This document shows positions 1-9,847 of a stretch of 64,000 nt of DNA, piece by piece. The notes under the pieces were generated by a model. The model was not told where the DNA came from. It ran no database searches and saw nothing but the letters and a program-made list of their open reading frames with translations. The number at the start of each line of letters is the position of its first letter. Within the stretch, counting starts at the first letter, position 1. The stretch covers positions 155,001 to 219,000 of the forward strand of contig NZ_CP097329.1 of assembly GCF_030323025.1 (NCBI RefSeq), written 5' to 3'. This DNA comes from Pseudanabaena mucicola str. Chao 1806. Its GTDB lineage: Bacteria > Cyanobacteriota > Cyanobacteriia > Pseudanabaenales > Pseudanabaenaceae. A program made the position numbers and the translations under genes.

Positions 1-1491
1 ACCAAACTCTGCCATAATCGCGTCACCAATAAACTTATCAATTGTGCCTTGGTATTCCAAAATTGCATCTACCATGCCACCAAGATAGCTATTTAGTTGT
101 TGAATCAATAATTTGGCAGGTAAGCTGCTAGAGAGGGTGGTAAATCCGCGAATGTCAGAAAAGAGCACGGCTGCTTTAATGGTGCGACCTTCCAAAAGAT
201 CGCGAAAATTGTCTGGTTGATTGACAATCTCTTCTACGATTGGTGCGGCAACATAGCGCTCTAGAGTGCGGCGAAGGAGAACTTTATCAATCTGAGCTGC
301 AATTGAACCAGTCGCGAGTAACGCAATGCCATTTAAGCCGATCGCGATCGCAGGTATGGCAACAGGCAAGATTGTACTGGTATAGATAAAACTGACATAA
401 CCAATCCCTAGCCATGAGATCGCCATCCCCAGAGCCGTTAAAATCTGAATGTTTGGACGCTTGATCAAACAGAGTATCCCACCTGAGGCTGCCACTAATA
501 CAAATATGAAAATAGATTGCTGTAAAGGGGTGGAGAGTAATTCTGCAATGCTTTTACCCTGCATGAGCGTCGCGATCGCATTAGCATGAATTTCAACCCC
601 TGGCATTCTACCCATTGCTGAATTTTGAATATCCTGCTTGGATGATGCGGTTGCACCAATTAGGACGATTTTATCTTTAAAGAATTTACCACTCTGAAGT
701 TGCTTACTATTCCAATTCTCAGGATCAACTACAAAATAAAAGGGAATCTGTTGTTGAGCATTTAACCATGTATCAGCACCTCCAAAGAAATAGATGCCAT
801 CGCCTTTCGGTTTTGGGTAACTCACTTGAGCAACATTGAGAATCGTAGTCGCAAAAGTAGGAAAAATTGGGAGCCCACTATCTGCTGGAGGTGTCACTCC
901 TAAGCGATGAATATTTCCTGTTACTTCAGATTGGAAATTAATCAGCCCTAAAGTATTTGGTTTAATTTTAAAAATGGAATCAGGAGAAGCAAGTTGCAAA
1001 ATCTGAGCTTCACCAAGTAGGCTAGATTCATAGCTAGCGGCAAAGACTGCGTATTGCCCATATTGAGTAATCGCCTTTTGGAGTTTTTCATCATCGGCAG
1101 CACCGTGATCCCCAGGAGTGACAAATAAAATATCAAAGGCTACAACTTTTGCCCCAGCTTTAACCAATTTTTCGAGAACTTGAGCATAGACTACTCGCTT
1201 CCAAGTAGTTGTCCGAAATGGTTCTAAAAAAGGACGAGTTTTAGGGTCATAAAATTCACCTTGACGTAGAGAGAGATCATCGATCGCCAGAATCACAACA
1301 TCCTTAGGAGGGGCAATTGTCCCGCGCCAATTAAAAAATGTCGATTGCGTTTGTCGTTCAAGGGTCTGCACCTCATTGAGCCTCAATCCTGTTGAGATCG
1401 CACTCAAACTGGCGATTAGTCCTACCAATGCATAGCCAATGAACTTAGGTCGTGACAAAGTCATTAATTGCTTCTTGAAGTTGGCTAACAT
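1..1491 (-). CDS. CHASE2-domain adenylate/guanylate cyclase (3' end beyond window)
   Basis: Reading the minus strand from an ATG at 1491 gives an open frame to the window edge (497 codons, C-terminus missing). A short N-terminal membrane anchor is followed by a large CHASE2 sensor (about residues 35-330, with VVILAIDDLSL and KIVLIGATASS), two or three hydrophobic segments (about 350-415), and the start of a class III nucleotide cyclase domain. That domain shows LFSDIRGFTTLS (first metal-binding Asp) and KFIGDAIMAEFG (second metal Asp). Proteins of this build are membrane receptors that make cAMP or cGMP in response to an extracytoplasmic signal. The substrate-specifying residues lie outside the window, so cAMP versus cGMP is open. 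It is divergent from the next gene with a 180-bp shared promoter region. Confidence 0.9.
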   Translation of the reverse strand, partial: MLANFKKQLMTLSRPKFIGYALVGLIASLSAISTGLRLNEVQTLERQTQSTFFNWRGTIAPPKDVVILAIDDLSLRQGEFYDPKTRPFLEPFRTTTWKRVVYAQVLEKLVKAGAKVVAFDILFVTPGDHGAADDEKLQKAITQYGQYAVFAASYESSLLGEAQILQLASPDSIFKIKPNTLGLINFQSEVTGNIHRLGVTPPADSGLPIFPTFATTILNVAQVSYPKPKGDGIYFFGGADTWLNAQQQIPFYFVVDPENWNSKQLQSGKFFKDKIVLIGATASSKQDIQNSAMGRMPGVEIHANAIATLMQGKSIAELLSTPLQQSIFIFVLVAASGGILCLIKRPNIQILTALGMAISWLGIGYVSFIYTSTILPVAIPAIAIGLNGIALLATGSIAAQIDKVLLRRTLERYVAAPIVEEIVNQPDNFRDLLEGRTIKAAVLFSDIRGFTTLSSSLPAKLLIQQLNSYLGGMVDAILEYQGTIDKFIGDAIMAEFG

Positions 1492-1672
1492 GGTAATCTC
1501 TCTCAAAAAATGAGTACTATAACAAGCATTATTAAAAATTTACAGTCTTAGTTTGAAAATTTTAAAGCTAGATTTGTATTAACTCAAAAATTTTATTTAA
1601 GATGAGTGATAAATTGCGTTATTCATCCTCAAAGACGATTGATACTTTAGAAATACCCCAAAATTAGGCAGT

Positions 1673-3595
1673 ATGCCCCATCCTATTTATCTGACGAAAT
1701 CCGATCTCAAGACTGCTCGCAGTTGCTCAACGAAACTTTATTACAAAAAATTGGGCTATCCAACGATTGAGCGTATTGATGCATATACCAGAATCTTAGG
1801 AGATGGAAACTTTATCATTAGTAAGATTGGGCATTTACTCTATCCTGAAGGCATTTACATTTCCGTCAATCTCAACTCCGATGAGAGCATTGTTAATGCA
1901 GCCCAAGAAACAATCTCCTATCTACAACAGGAAAATGTAGTTCTCTTTGAACCTATTCTCTATGCTTCGTATAAACTGGCTCGTGCGGATATTCTAGTTA
2001 AACATGGCGATCGCATTGAAATTATTGAAATTCGCTCAAAGGGATTTGATAGCATTGCTCATGAGGATTTAGTCAAATATCATAATCTCTCTCTCTTTCG
2101 CAATAAACGTACTGGGCAAGTGGGAAGCGAATGGCGATACATCATTGAAGATGTAGCCTACCAAGTTGGCATTTTGCAAGAAATGCTAGCGACATCTCTA
2201 CCCACTTTACAAGTTGAGATTCATCCCTATTTGCTAGTACCTGATAAGGCAAAAACCACTCAAATTAATAACCTCGCATCCTATTTCCAACTTCAGCGCA
2301 TCTCCACCCAGCGTAATTCCTTCTCCAAATTTAATGGCATCAATGTGCAGTTTACAGGCGATCTGCAAGCAATTCAAAATGATCAGTTACTCACTAAAGT
2401 TAGTATTGAAACGGAAGTATCTGAGCTAATTATATACATGATTAACTCAGCCCAGAAATATATTAACTATCTGCTCGAACAATCACCTGAACTTTTTGCC
2501 CCAATCAGCAAAAGCTGCAAAGGTTGCGAATATCGAGCTAGTGATCGCGATCCACGTGATGGCTTTAAGGAATGTTGGGGCGATCTTGCCGATGTAGAAA
2601 ATCATGTCTTAGAACTCTATCAAATGGGGAGAATTGGGGGACATGAAACGCCTTTGGTTAATGAACTGATTCAGCAAAAGAAAGTGAGTATGTTCGATGT
2701 ACCTCCCGAAGAACTGAATGACTGCACTTATAGCTATCGGCAACTTATTCAACTGGAATATACGCAAAAGAATAAGGAATGGATTTCTGAGCATCTGCCG
2801 AGGATTCTCCAACAAATAGAATATCCAATTCACTTTATCGATTTTGAGACTTCGCGCATGGCAATTCCCTATCATGCAGGCATGAAGCCCTATGAGCAGG
2901 CTGCTTTTCAATGGAGTTGTCACACGATCCATGCTCCCGATGTGGCTCCCATTCAATTTGAATGGGTCGATCTTGATAATATTTTTCCCAACTTTCAATT
3001 TGCCGAATCGCTGATGGAGTGTTTAGGCGATCACGGCACAATTTTGACATGGGCAACTCATGAGAACAGTGTCCTGCGAGATATTTACTACCAAATGCAA
3101 ACCTATGGCTATCAAAATCCCAAATTGCAGTCATGGCTAGCCAGTACCGCGAAAATTGGCAATAAGGGTAAATCCCGTTTAGTCGATATGAATGCACTCA
3201 CCCTCAAACATTATTTCCATCCTTTAATGAAAGGACGTACCTCTCTCAAATGTGTTTTACCTGCTATTTGGAAAACGAATTCTTACTTACATGAGATCCC
3301 CTACTTTCAAGAATATTATCGTGAAGTAGATGGTGAAATTCTCAGTCCCTATGATGTTTTAACGCAGTTGCAAATCGGCGATCGCCTTCAAGTAGTGAAT
3401 GAAGGTGCAGGCGCAATGCTAGCCTATCAGGACTTAATGTATGGTGAGATGCGTGATCTCAGTCGTGCCAATCCATCTGTGCGATCGCAATGGAAAGAAC
3501 TACTTTATCAATATTGCCGCCTCGACACGATGGCAATGGTGATTATCTGGACGCATTGGCAACATCTATGCCATAAAACTCAGAGAAATTTTTGA
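1673..3595 (+). CDS. DUF2779 protein: RecB-like nuclease fused to DEDD exonuclease-like domain
   Basis: This is a 640-residue protein with two probable nuclease modules. The N-terminal half resembles RecB/Cas4-type PD-(D/E)XK nucleases, with ARADILV and IIEIRSK around residues 105-125. It also has four cysteines placed like a Cas4/AddB iron-sulfur cluster: C18 in ARSCSTKLYY, then C282, C285 and C301. The C-terminal half is DUF2779. Its HFIDFET (D390, E392) and YCRLD (Y614, D618) match motifs I and III of DEDDy 3'-5' exonucleases. No helicase domain is present, unlike the TM0106-type fusions. The DUF2779 assignment is confident. The nuclease activity and Fe-S cluster are inferred from motifs. 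The gene is single, with no operon partner. Confidence 0.85.
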   Translation: MPHPIYLTKSDLKTARSCSTKLYYKKLGYPTIERIDAYTRILGDGNFIISKIGHLLYPEGIYISVNLNSDESIVNAAQETISYLQQENVVLFEPILYASYKLARADILVKHGDRIEIIEIRSKGFDSIAHEDLVKYHNLSLFRNKRTGQVGSEWRYIIEDVAYQVGILQEMLATSLPTLQVEIHPYLLVPDKAKTTQINNLASYFQLQRISTQRNSFSKFNGINVQFTGDLQAIQNDQLLTKVSIETEVSELIIYMINSAQKYINYLLEQSPELFAPISKSCKGCEYRASDRDPRDGFKECWGDLADVENHVLELYQMGRIGGHETPLVNELIQQKKVSMFDVPPEELNDCTYSYRQLIQLEYTQKNKEWISEHLPRILQQIEYPIHFIDFETSRMAIPYHAGMKPYEQAAFQWSCHTIHAPDVAPIQFEWVDLDNIFPNFQFAESLMECLGDHGTILTWATHENSVLRDIYYQMQTYGYQNPKLQSWLASTAKIGNKGKSRLVDMNALTLKHYFHPLMKGRTSLKCVLPAIWKTNSYLHEIPYFQEYYREVDGEILSPYDVLTQLQIGDRLQVVNEGAGAMLAYQDLMYGEMRDLSRANPSVRSQWKELLYQYCRLDTMAMVIIWTHWQHLCHKTQRNF

Positions 3596-3641
3596 AAGCA
3601 CAACTTAGCTATGCTTTCAAATCCAAGCTTGGCAGTAGATA

Positions 3642-3742
3642 AGTAGCTCAACTTAATTAAAACCCAAACCGAGAGTTTTGTTCCGCCCGCATAGCGGGCG
3701 GAACAAAACTCTCGGTTTTTAGTTTACTTATGTCTAGCTACT
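3642..3742. repeat. TA-flanked palindromic element, family 1, copy 1
   Basis: A 101-bp element with ends AGTAGCT and AGCTACT, flanked by TA on both sides (3640-3641 and 3743-3744). The core is a perfect hairpin with arms GTTCCGCCCGC and GCGGGCGGAAC, extended by AACCGAGAGTTTT and its complement. Three more copies lie at 13080, 26828 and 40175. It has no coding capacity. The structure is that of a MITE using a TA target, as for IS630/Tc1-mariner elements, and an IS630 remnant lies next to this copy. Confidence 0.9.
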
Positions 3743-3829
3743 TACAAAAAACTCTATAAAATATTCAACCAAGTGAAGTACTAGTTTGTGTCACCACTTT
3801 ATGAAGGTCATAAATTTTTAGAACAGGAA

Positions 3830-4535
3830 GTTGCTTGCCATTTGAAAAATAGGTATTTGCCTGAATACTGCCCTATGGAGAGAGACTGTCAGAGCCGCAA
3901 TTACACCCGTAATGGAGATCGCCGCGATGATGGTTAAATTTTTACCTTTGTTGTGTGGTTTACAGCCATGCACCCTTGTGCCTTTTTTTGACCTTGCATA
4001 AGTCCTAGCCATATTTAGGTTTGTTCTTGACTCATCGATAAACACCAGATTATTGGTTTCGATTGCCCACATCATCAGTTGATATTCTAGTCTCAACTGT
4101 TTGACTGCTTCACTTTCTTGTTTGTCGGCATGAAAAGTTTTTTTTTGCGGGTTAACTCGATTTCCTGTAAGGCTCGACAAATCGTGGACTGACTTACCAA
4201 TATCTCTGTCTTTGCCGCAAACTTTTGCCTGATTTCTAGCAAGGTTAAGTCATTTTGACCATCAATGATCGCTTCTAGGATTGGATAATGGGTTGCGTTG
4301 ACTTTGGCTACTGCTCATCCTCCATGGGGTTTTGCCGCCACACTCCCTGTTTGTTTTTGTCTTTGCACCAGATTATTGACCCAGCTTCGACTTACTGCAA
4401 ACCTATCTGCTACCTCTTTCATCGTGGTTTTCCCTTTTTGATAGCTTGCAATTACTCGTTCTCTCAAATCCTGTGAATACGCTTTTCCTGTTTGCTTTTT
4501 CTCTCCATTTTACTTTGCTCATGCTCATTTGAAAA
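3830..4535 (-). pseudogene. IS630-family transposase remnant
   Basis: The minus strand carries a broken IS630 transposase. Near 4490-4300 one frame reads AYSQDLRERVIASYQKGKTT and VADRFAVSRSWVNNL, the N-terminal helix-turn-helix. It ends at an internal stop near 4315. Further 3' (about 4300-4160) the frame continues with LTLLEIRQKFAAKT. After a frameshift in an A-tract near 4140 the DDE core follows: LVFIDESRTN and NLTIIAAIS. The C-terminal third is absent. With at least two frame disruptions plus truncation, this cannot make an active enzyme. Confidence 0.85.
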
Positions 4536-4768
4536 CCGCTATAATTTGGAAATTGGGAACAAGGTGAGAGAAGAGGTGTGATCGCTATCATAATAATCGA
4601 TAAATCTTAGCCTTGAGTTTTAGTACCTATTTAAACCCAATATTTCCCATCTTAACTTTTGCTAGCATCCCATAGCCCGATATAACCTCATAAACATTGC
4701 TTTTTTGTCACATAAAATATAGGAAATATCTGCTACTGTGACAACATCACTTGATAAATTTCGCTGTC

Positions 4769-4978
4769 ATGAAGTTACAGGTAAATAATTATGCAAACTT
4801 GATTAGGGAACTGCAAGACAGACTTAACCTAAATCAAATGCAGCTTGCTAAACGGGTAGGAACTACGAATTTATCGCTCAGTCGATGGAAAAACGGACAT
4901 CATACACCCTCACCGATGGCGATCGCTTTGCTTAAAAAAGCAGTCGATGATTTGGGCGATCGGGGAAAAGATTTGTAG
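4769..4978 (+). CDS. Small XRE-family HTH DNA-binding protein
   Basis: A 69-residue protein if started at ATG 4769. An in-frame TTG at 4751 would add six residues. Residues 12-60 form a Cro/C1-type helix-turn-helix (LIRELQDRLNLNQMQLAKRV followed by TTNLSLSRWKNGHHTPSP). There is no further domain. It lies alone between two IS remnants, so it may be the surviving part of a plasmid, phage or toxin-antitoxin module. Its target is unknown. It could also be a degenerate antitoxin whose toxin was lost. Confidence 0.65.
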   Translation: MKLQVNNYANLIRELQDRLNLNQMQLAKRVGTTNLSLSRWKNGHHTPSPMAIALLKKAVDDLGDRGKDL

Positions 4979-5049
4979 GGAGCATCTCAATTAGGCAATG
5001 AGTAGAAATACTTAGGAGAATAGAAATAGCCATTGAGATAAGCACAACG

Positions 5050-5858
5050 ATGTTTCAAAACTTGAGCAACATTACTTCTATGCCACTGAGCGCCAGAAAT
5101 CTTGACCCGACGACCAATCTGCTCAATAGTTATGTCCTCAGTGACGGATTTTACAGCAAAGTCAAATGGGTAGATGGTGTCACCAGTTTAGGCTTAGCTG
5201 TGATTAGCAAGTTACTTTGTGACGCATCTCTGCAATATGTCTATACAGGTGAGCAGAAACCCCGTGGGCGAAAACGCAAGTAAGATGGCAAAGTCGATTT
5301 GACTGATGTCAGTTGGATGACCTTAGTCTCGGAAATCGAACCACAGCTTTACCTCTATACGATTGAGGTTTGGGTAGTTAGGATAAAAAACGGAAAGTTC
5401 GTCTTGCCTACATCCGTGATTGTCGTCACTCTGAGCGTGTTGGACTAGCTCAGTTGTTTTCCACCGACATCAATCTTGGGGCATTAGAAATTCTTGCTTT
5501 CTATAAATCTCGCTTTCAGATTGAATTCATCTTTCGTGATGCTAAACAGTTTACTCGTTTAGCTGATTGCCAATCTCGGGATTTGACCAACCTTGACTTT
5601 CATTTCAACTCTTCTTTGATGTCTCTGAATCTCGCTAAGTTTGATGCTTGGCAACTTCATCTTGCAAAACATCCTCACGACCCCTTTGTCTTTTCAATGG
5701 CGAGTTACAAACGCTTGGCTTTCAATCGACATCTTCTTGAACGCTTTATTTCTTTGTTAGATTTAGACCTTGCTTCCATTAAATTACACCCTAATTTCCA
5801 CAAGCTTTGTTACTACGGCTCTATTTCTGACCCAGTTTGTCCGTATAGCGGTGTATAG
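5050..5858 (+). pseudogene. IS4-like DDE transposase remnant
   Basis: The reading frame opens at 5050 and hits a stop at 5281-5283. It continues past the stop (VDLTDVSWMTLVSEIEPQ), then needs a frameshift near 5390 to reach KKRKVRLAYIRDCRHSERVG. From there it runs to 5858 through LEILAFYKSRFQIEFIFRDA, the conserved C-terminal block of IS4-type DDE transposases. The N-terminal part looks truncated. About 270 codons remain of a usual 380-430. I am sure it is a dead transposase, less sure of the family. Confidence 0.75.
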
Positions 5859-5904
5859 TGCTTGTATTAAATTTAATATTTTTCATAGAGCAACTTCGCT
5901 ACTA

Positions 5905-5990
5905 TAGCAATCTTAGATGAGTTTTGGAATCGCACCCACAAAGAGTGCGCTTCCAAAAACCTAAAAATCTACAAATGATTTAGGACTGCC
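5905..5990. repeat. TA-flanked palindromic element, family 5, copy 1 (diverged)
   Basis: The left end is TAGCAATCTTAGATGA and the right end is AAATGATTTAGGACTGCC, around a central hairpin (GTTTTGGAATCGCACC against AGTGCGCTTCCAAAAAC). A cleaner relative is at 50210-50296. The left flank is TA. The right flank is degraded, so the right limit is approximate. Confidence 0.55.
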
Positions 5991-6080
5991 AGACATTACA
6001 TGAAAAATATTGAATTGTGTGTGGTGTGTGTGGAAACCTTAGCGCTAATCTTAAATAGTATAGATTAAAGATAAATTTGT

Positions 6081-6674
6081 ATGTCACCATTTCGTGTTGG
6101 CGTTGCTGGTCCCGTCGGTTCTGGAAAAACTGCCCTTGTTGATTCACTCTGTAAGTCCATGCGATCGCATTTTCAAATTGCTGTCGTAACAAATGATATT
6201 TATACTCAAGAGGACGCTCAGTTCCTCGTACGAAGTGAAGCTCTAGAGCGCGATCGTATTGTTGGCGTAGAGACAGGTGGCTGTCCCCATACTGCCATTC
6301 GCGAAGATGCCTCTATGAATTTAGCCGCGATCGAGCAATTAGAACTTCGATTTACTAATTTAGATTTAATCTTTGTCGAAAGTGGTGGTGATAACCTTGC
6401 ATCTACTTTTAGTCCTGAATTAGTTGATTTGACTCTATATGTGATTGATGTTGCAGCAGGTGACAAGATTCCCCGCAAGGGCGGACCAGGAATTACCAAG
6501 TCTGACTTGTTAGTGATTAATAAAATTGACTTAGCTCCTTACGTTGGTGCAGATTTAAGCGTTATGGAACGTGATGCTCTAAGGATGCGTGGTAGCAAAC
6601 CTTTTGTCTTTAGCAATCTCAAAAATCAAGATGGTTTAGAGAGCATAACTAATTTCATTATTAAAAGAATGTAA
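6081..6674 (+). CDS. ureG: Urease accessory GTPase UreG
   Basis: A 197-residue SIMIBI-class GTPase that drives nickel insertion into apo-urease together with UreE, UreF and UreH (UreD). Visible motifs are the P-loop [10 protein letters not shown] (residues 10-19), the metal-binding CPH in [23 protein letters not shown], and the base-specificity motif NKIDLAP. Length is normal for the family. No other urease gene is in the window, so ureG stands apart from ureABC/DEF. The urea importer operon follows in the same direction, which places urea uptake beside urease maturation. Confidence 0.97.
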   Translation: MSPFRVGVAGPVGSGKTALVDSLCKSMRSHFQIAVVTNDIYTQEDAQFLVRSEALERDRIVGVETGGCPHTAIREDASMNLAAIEQLELRFTNLDLIFVESGGDNLASTFSPELVDLTLYVIDVAAGDKIPRKGGPGITKSDLLVINKIDLAPYVGADLSVMERDALRMRGSKPFVFSNLKNQDGLESITNFIIKRM

Positions 6675-6833
6675 AAAATTTCCAATTTAAAGTTCTATTT
6701 TCTAGAAAATAGAAAGAACAGATGTTAAGGTTCCTTGTAAATATTAATTAATTTCTTAAATAGAAACTAATTTTTTTTGACAAAAAGCTTATGTCACAAA
6801 GTGTTAACAAAGTTTCTGCCATATGTTTAATCG

Positions 6834-6847
6834 TAGAAACGTTTCTA
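6834..6847. promoter_or_regulatory. Perfect 14-bp palindrome upstream of urtA
   Basis: TAGAAACGTTTCTA is its own reverse complement and lies 36 bp before the NtcA-like site. It is long enough to suggest a dimeric operator or chance. No named regulator consensus is recognised. Confidence 0.35.
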
Positions 6848-6882
6848 AACATGGGCTACTGGAAAGTCAAGGTTTGAGAAAA

Positions 6883-6896
6883 GTAGTCTGTGATAC
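6883..6896 (+). promoter_or_regulatory. NtcA-type site GTA-N8-TAC upstream of urtA
   Basis: The sequence GTAGTCTGTGATAC matches the NtcA consensus GTAN8TAC exactly and lies 149 bp before the urtA start. NtcA is the cyanobacterial nitrogen regulator, and urt operons are known NtcA targets in other species. The expected TAN3T -10 box about 22 bp downstream is not convincing, so the exact promoter geometry is unsettled. The rest of the 370-bp ureG-urtA gap holds AT-rich sequence and one palindrome. Confidence 0.65.
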
Positions 6897-7045
6897 AACC
6901 GATTGAGTTTAACTATATCAGGATTGTGAGGCTGTGATTGTGACTAATTCAGTGTGAGAGGAGTGAGGGTTAACCTCCATCCTAAGTTTTTTATGTCACG
7001 TTTCTTCAATAGGATCCATCAGTTGTTTGGAGGCGTTAAGGTTTA

Positions 7046-8374
7046 ATGAGTAAGAAAATTAATCGTCGTAAGTTTATCGTTTATGGGTCTGCTGCCCTTG
7101 GGGTTAGTGGTTTAATCAAAGCTTGTACTCCAGCTACCCCCACAGCAACCACAACGACTGCTGCAACGACTGCTGCAACGACTGCTACGAGTACCGCAGC
7201 AGCTAAAGGTGGCACAATCAAGGTTGGTATCTTGCACTCTCTTAGTGGCACAATGGCGATCAGTGAAAAGAGCCTAGTTGATGCAACCCAACTTGCGATC
7301 GAAGAAATTAATAAGAAGGGTGGTGTGCTTGGCAAGCAAATCGAAGCGATCGTAGAGGATGGTAACTCTGATTGGCCAACATTCGCCGAAAAAGCTAAAA
7401 AATTAATCGATCAGGACAAGGTTGTGGTCGTATTTGGTTGCTGGACTTCTGCTAGCCGCAAAGCTGTACTTCCTGTATTTGAATCTAAAGATCATTTACT
7501 CTTTTACCCCGTACAGTACGAGGGTCAAGAATGTTCTAAGAACATCTTCTACACTGGCGCTGCACCTAACCAACAGATTGAACCTTCAGTAGAATGGTTG
7601 CTCAAGAATAAGGGTAAAGAGTTCTTCCTCGTTGGTTCTGACTATGTATTCCCTCGTACTGCCAATACCATCATCAAGGCACAGTTGGAAGCTTTAGGCG
7701 GTAAGGTCGTTGGTGAGGACTATCTGCCTCTTGGTAACTCTGAAGTTACACCTATCATCACCAAGATTAAGCAAGCACTTCCAAATGGTGGCGTAATCTA
7801 TAACTCCCTCAATGGTGACAGTAATGTTGCCTTCTTTAAGCAGATGCAAGGTGCTGGGCTCACAGCTGACAAATATCCTTCTATGTCCGTTAGCATCGCT
7901 GAAGAAGAAGTCAAAGCCATCGGTCCTGAATTCCTCAAGGGTCACTATGCTGCATGGAACTACTTCATGACGGTTGATAACCCCGTTAACAAGAAGTTTG
8001 TTGAAGCTTTCAAGGCAAAGTATGGTGCTGATCGTGTAACCAATGACCCAATGGAAGCTGGATACATCGCTGTAAATATATGGAAGCAGGCAGTTGAGAA
8101 AGCAGGTAAAGCTGAAGATCTCGAAGCTGTAAGAATGGCTGCTCTCGGTCAAACATTTGATGCACCTGAAGGTAAGGTGACTATGGAAAATAGCCATCAC
8201 TTGTCGAAGTTTGTCCGTATCGGTGAAGTTACATCTGATGGACAGTTCAAGATTGTGTTTGAAACTAAGTCCGCAGTTGCTCCGTTACCTTGGAATCAGT
8301 TCGTAGCTGAGACTAAGGGCTTTGCTTGTGATTACTCTGATAAGTCAAAGGGTGGCAAGTTTAAGAAGGCTTAG
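7046..8374 (+). CDS. urtA: Urea ABC transporter substrate-binding protein UrtA
   Basis: A 442-residue periplasmic binding protein of the HAAT/branched-chain amino acid type, specific for urea in the Urt system. The N-terminus has a twin-arginine-like [12 protein letters not shown] and a lipobox-like LIKAC at about residue 27. This suggests a membrane-anchored lipoprotein, possibly exported by Tat. A Thr/Ala-rich linker (residues 29-54, built on ATTAATTA units) follows, then [20 protein letters not shown], typical of UrtA. A clear AGGCG ribosome-binding site precedes the ATG. It is the first gene of urtABCDE. Confidence 0.97.
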   Translation: MSKKINRRKFIVYGSAALGVSGLIKACTPATPTATTTTAATTAATTATSTAAAKGGTIKVGILHSLSGTMAISEKSLVDATQLAIEEINKKGGVLGKQIEAIVEDGNSDWPTFAEKAKKLIDQDKVVVVFGCWTSASRKAVLPVFESKDHLLFYPVQYEGQECSKNIFYTGAAPNQQIEPSVEWLLKNKGKEFFLVGSDYVFPRTANTIIKAQLEALGGKVVGEDYLPLGNSEVTPIITKIKQALPNGGVIYNSLNGDSNVAFFKQMQGAGLTADKYPSMSVSIAEEEVKAIGPEFLKGHYAAWNYFMTVDNPVNKKFVEAFKAKYGADRVTNDPMEAGYIAVNIWKQAVEKAGKAEDLEAVRMAALGQTFDAPEGKVTMENSHHLSKFVRIGEVTSDGQFKIVFETKSAVAPLPWNQFVAETKGFACDYSDKSKGGKFKKA

Positions 8375-8430
8375 TTTTCTTAAATAGATAAGTGACTTAA
8401 GCTCCTTGTCATCGATTAACTTTCAAACCT

Positions 8431-8477
8431 CAAAATAGTTTGCTGTGCAGGCAATAACTGCGTAGCAAACTATTTTG
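8431..8477. other. Intra-operon hairpin between urtA and urtB
   Basis: Inverted repeat with 14-bp arms (CAAAATAGTTTGCT and its complement) and a 19-nt loop, about 57 bp after the urtA stop. There is no U-tract on the 3' side. It could protect the 3' end of a processed urtA mRNA so that the binding protein is made in excess over the permeases. Confidence 0.6.
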
Positions 8478-8514
8478 ATTCTGTTTGGTAATTAGGTTGT
8501 TGAAGTTAAATGTA

Positions 8515-8585
8515 GGATGGGTTAGCGATCGCGTAACCCATCACCTCTAATAGGATTTATGCGTATACGTTGCACTAACGCATCC
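8515..8585. repeat. Palindromic element, family 3 (GGATGGGTTAG ends), copy 1
   Basis: It begins GGATGGGTTAGCGATCGC and ends GCACTAACGCATCC, with TA on the left and TG on the right. The inner part GGGTTAGCGATCGCGTAACCC is a palindrome centred on a HIP1 site. The second copy is at 31635-31750. It lies in the urtA-urtB gap just before the urtB start. Confidence 0.8.
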
Positions 8586-8652
8586 TGCAAAGAATTAAGC
8601 TTTGCTACCTAAGTTATTGCCAAATTTGCTCATTTTTTATGTAGATAGAGTC

Positions 8653-9822
8653 ATGAATGAAAATCTTCTCCGACTTCTAGAGGGAGTATTTAATGGTATC
8701 AGTACTGGTTCGGTACTATTACTAGCTGCACTAGGATTGGCGATCGTCTTTGGCTTAATGGGTGTAATTAATATGGCTCATGGCGAATTGATGATGTTAG
8801 GTGCATATACAACCTTTGTGGTGCAAAATGGCTTCAAAAAGTTGGGAGAACCTTGGTCAGAATTTTATGTTTTCTTTGCCCTGATAGCTGCTTTTCTATT
8901 TACCGCAGGGATTGGCTTTCTCCTCGAAAAAGGTGTGATTCGCTATCTCTATGGCAGACCACTGGAGACGTTGCTAGCAACTTGGGGCGTAAGTTTGATT
9001 TTGCAGCAATTTGTGAGGAGTGTGAATTGGGGGATTATTACGGCGATCTTAGTATTTAGTCTGTTGTATTTTGGTGCTGTCTGGATCTTGCAGAAAAGAT
9101 CGAATTGGGAATCAATTCGCAATTGGGCGATCGCTATTTTATTACCCCTATCCCTTGCAATTTCGGGAGCCGTGGCGGTATTTCTAGCCCAGACTTACAA
9201 AATGGCAGTCACTCAACCTTGGTTTGGTGCTCAAAATGTGGACGTGACTGCTCCTAAGTGGTTAAGAGGTGGTATCGCGATCGGGTCATTGCAATTACCC
9301 TATGTCCGTTTATTCATTATTGTTTTAACGATCGCTTGTGTAGTTGGTATTTATCTATTTCTAGAAAGATCACCTTGGGGCTTGCGTATTCGAGCAGTTA
9401 CCCAAAATCGTCAAATGAGCGCTTGCTTAGGTATTCCTACGAAAACTGTGGATGCTTTAACATTTTCTCTTGGTTCTGGATTGGCTGGGATCGCTGGATG
9501 TGCAGTGAGCTTCCTTGGTTCGGTGGGACCAAATACAGGACAAAACTACATTGTCGATACCTTTATGGTGGTGGTCGTTGGTGGTGTAGGTAAGTTGATT
9601 GGTAGTATTGCAGCGGCTATGGCGATCGGAATTACCAGCTATCTCTTCGGTTCGCAAACCTTTGTGACTTTATTTGGTGCACAAAGTCCCGTAGCAGGAT
9701 TTTTCACTTTCTTTGGAACTACGAGTATGGCAAAAGTGCTGCTGTTCCTAATAATTGTTGCTTTCCTACAATATAAGCCTGCGGGAATGTTCCCTCAAAA
9801 AGGTCGTTCAGTGGAGTTGTAA
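8653..9822 (+). CDS. urtB: Urea ABC transporter permease UrtB
   Basis: Inner-membrane permease of the LivH type, about 389 residues from ATG 8653. I chose this start over the upstream TTG at 8602 because UrtB homologues begin near LLRLLEGVFNGISTGS. Eight or more hydrophobic segments are visible, with the family motif GLMGVINMAHGELMMLGAY and, near the C-terminus, VVVVGGVGKLIGSIAAA. It pairs with UrtC to form the urea channel. It follows urtA after a 278-bp gap holding a hairpin and a repeat element. Confidence 0.95.
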   Translation: MNENLLRLLEGVFNGISTGSVLLLAALGLAIVFGLMGVINMAHGELMMLGAYTTFVVQNGFKKLGEPWSEFYVFFALIAAFLFTAGIGFLLEKGVIRYLYGRPLETLLATWGVSLILQQFVRSVNWGIITAILVFSLLYFGAVWILQKRSNWESIRNWAIAILLPLSLAISGAVAVFLAQTYKMAVTQPWFGAQNVDVTAPKWLRGGIAIGSLQLPYVRLFIIVLTIACVVGIYLFLERSPWGLRIRAVTQNRQMSACLGIPTKTVDALTFSLGSGLAGIAGCAVSFLGSVGPNTGQNYIVDTFMVVVVGGVGKLIGSIAAAMAIGITSYLFGSQTFVTLFGAQSPVAGFFTFFGTTSMAKVLLFLIIVAFLQYKPAGMFPQKGRSVEL

Positions 9823-9847
9823 TTATTTAATTACTTTTAATTAATTT

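Noticed and set aside
2609-3197. Minus-strand frames within the DUF2779 gene
   Set aside because: They overlap a well-supported gene and show no family signature.
1673-3595. Cas4 protein
   Set aside because: The Cys pattern and RecB core resemble Cas4, but the protein is three times longer, has a DUF2779 half, and no CRISPR locus is nearby.
7081-7335. Minus-strand frame opposite the urtA linker
   Set aside because: It is the shadow of the Thr/Ala-rich codons of urtA.
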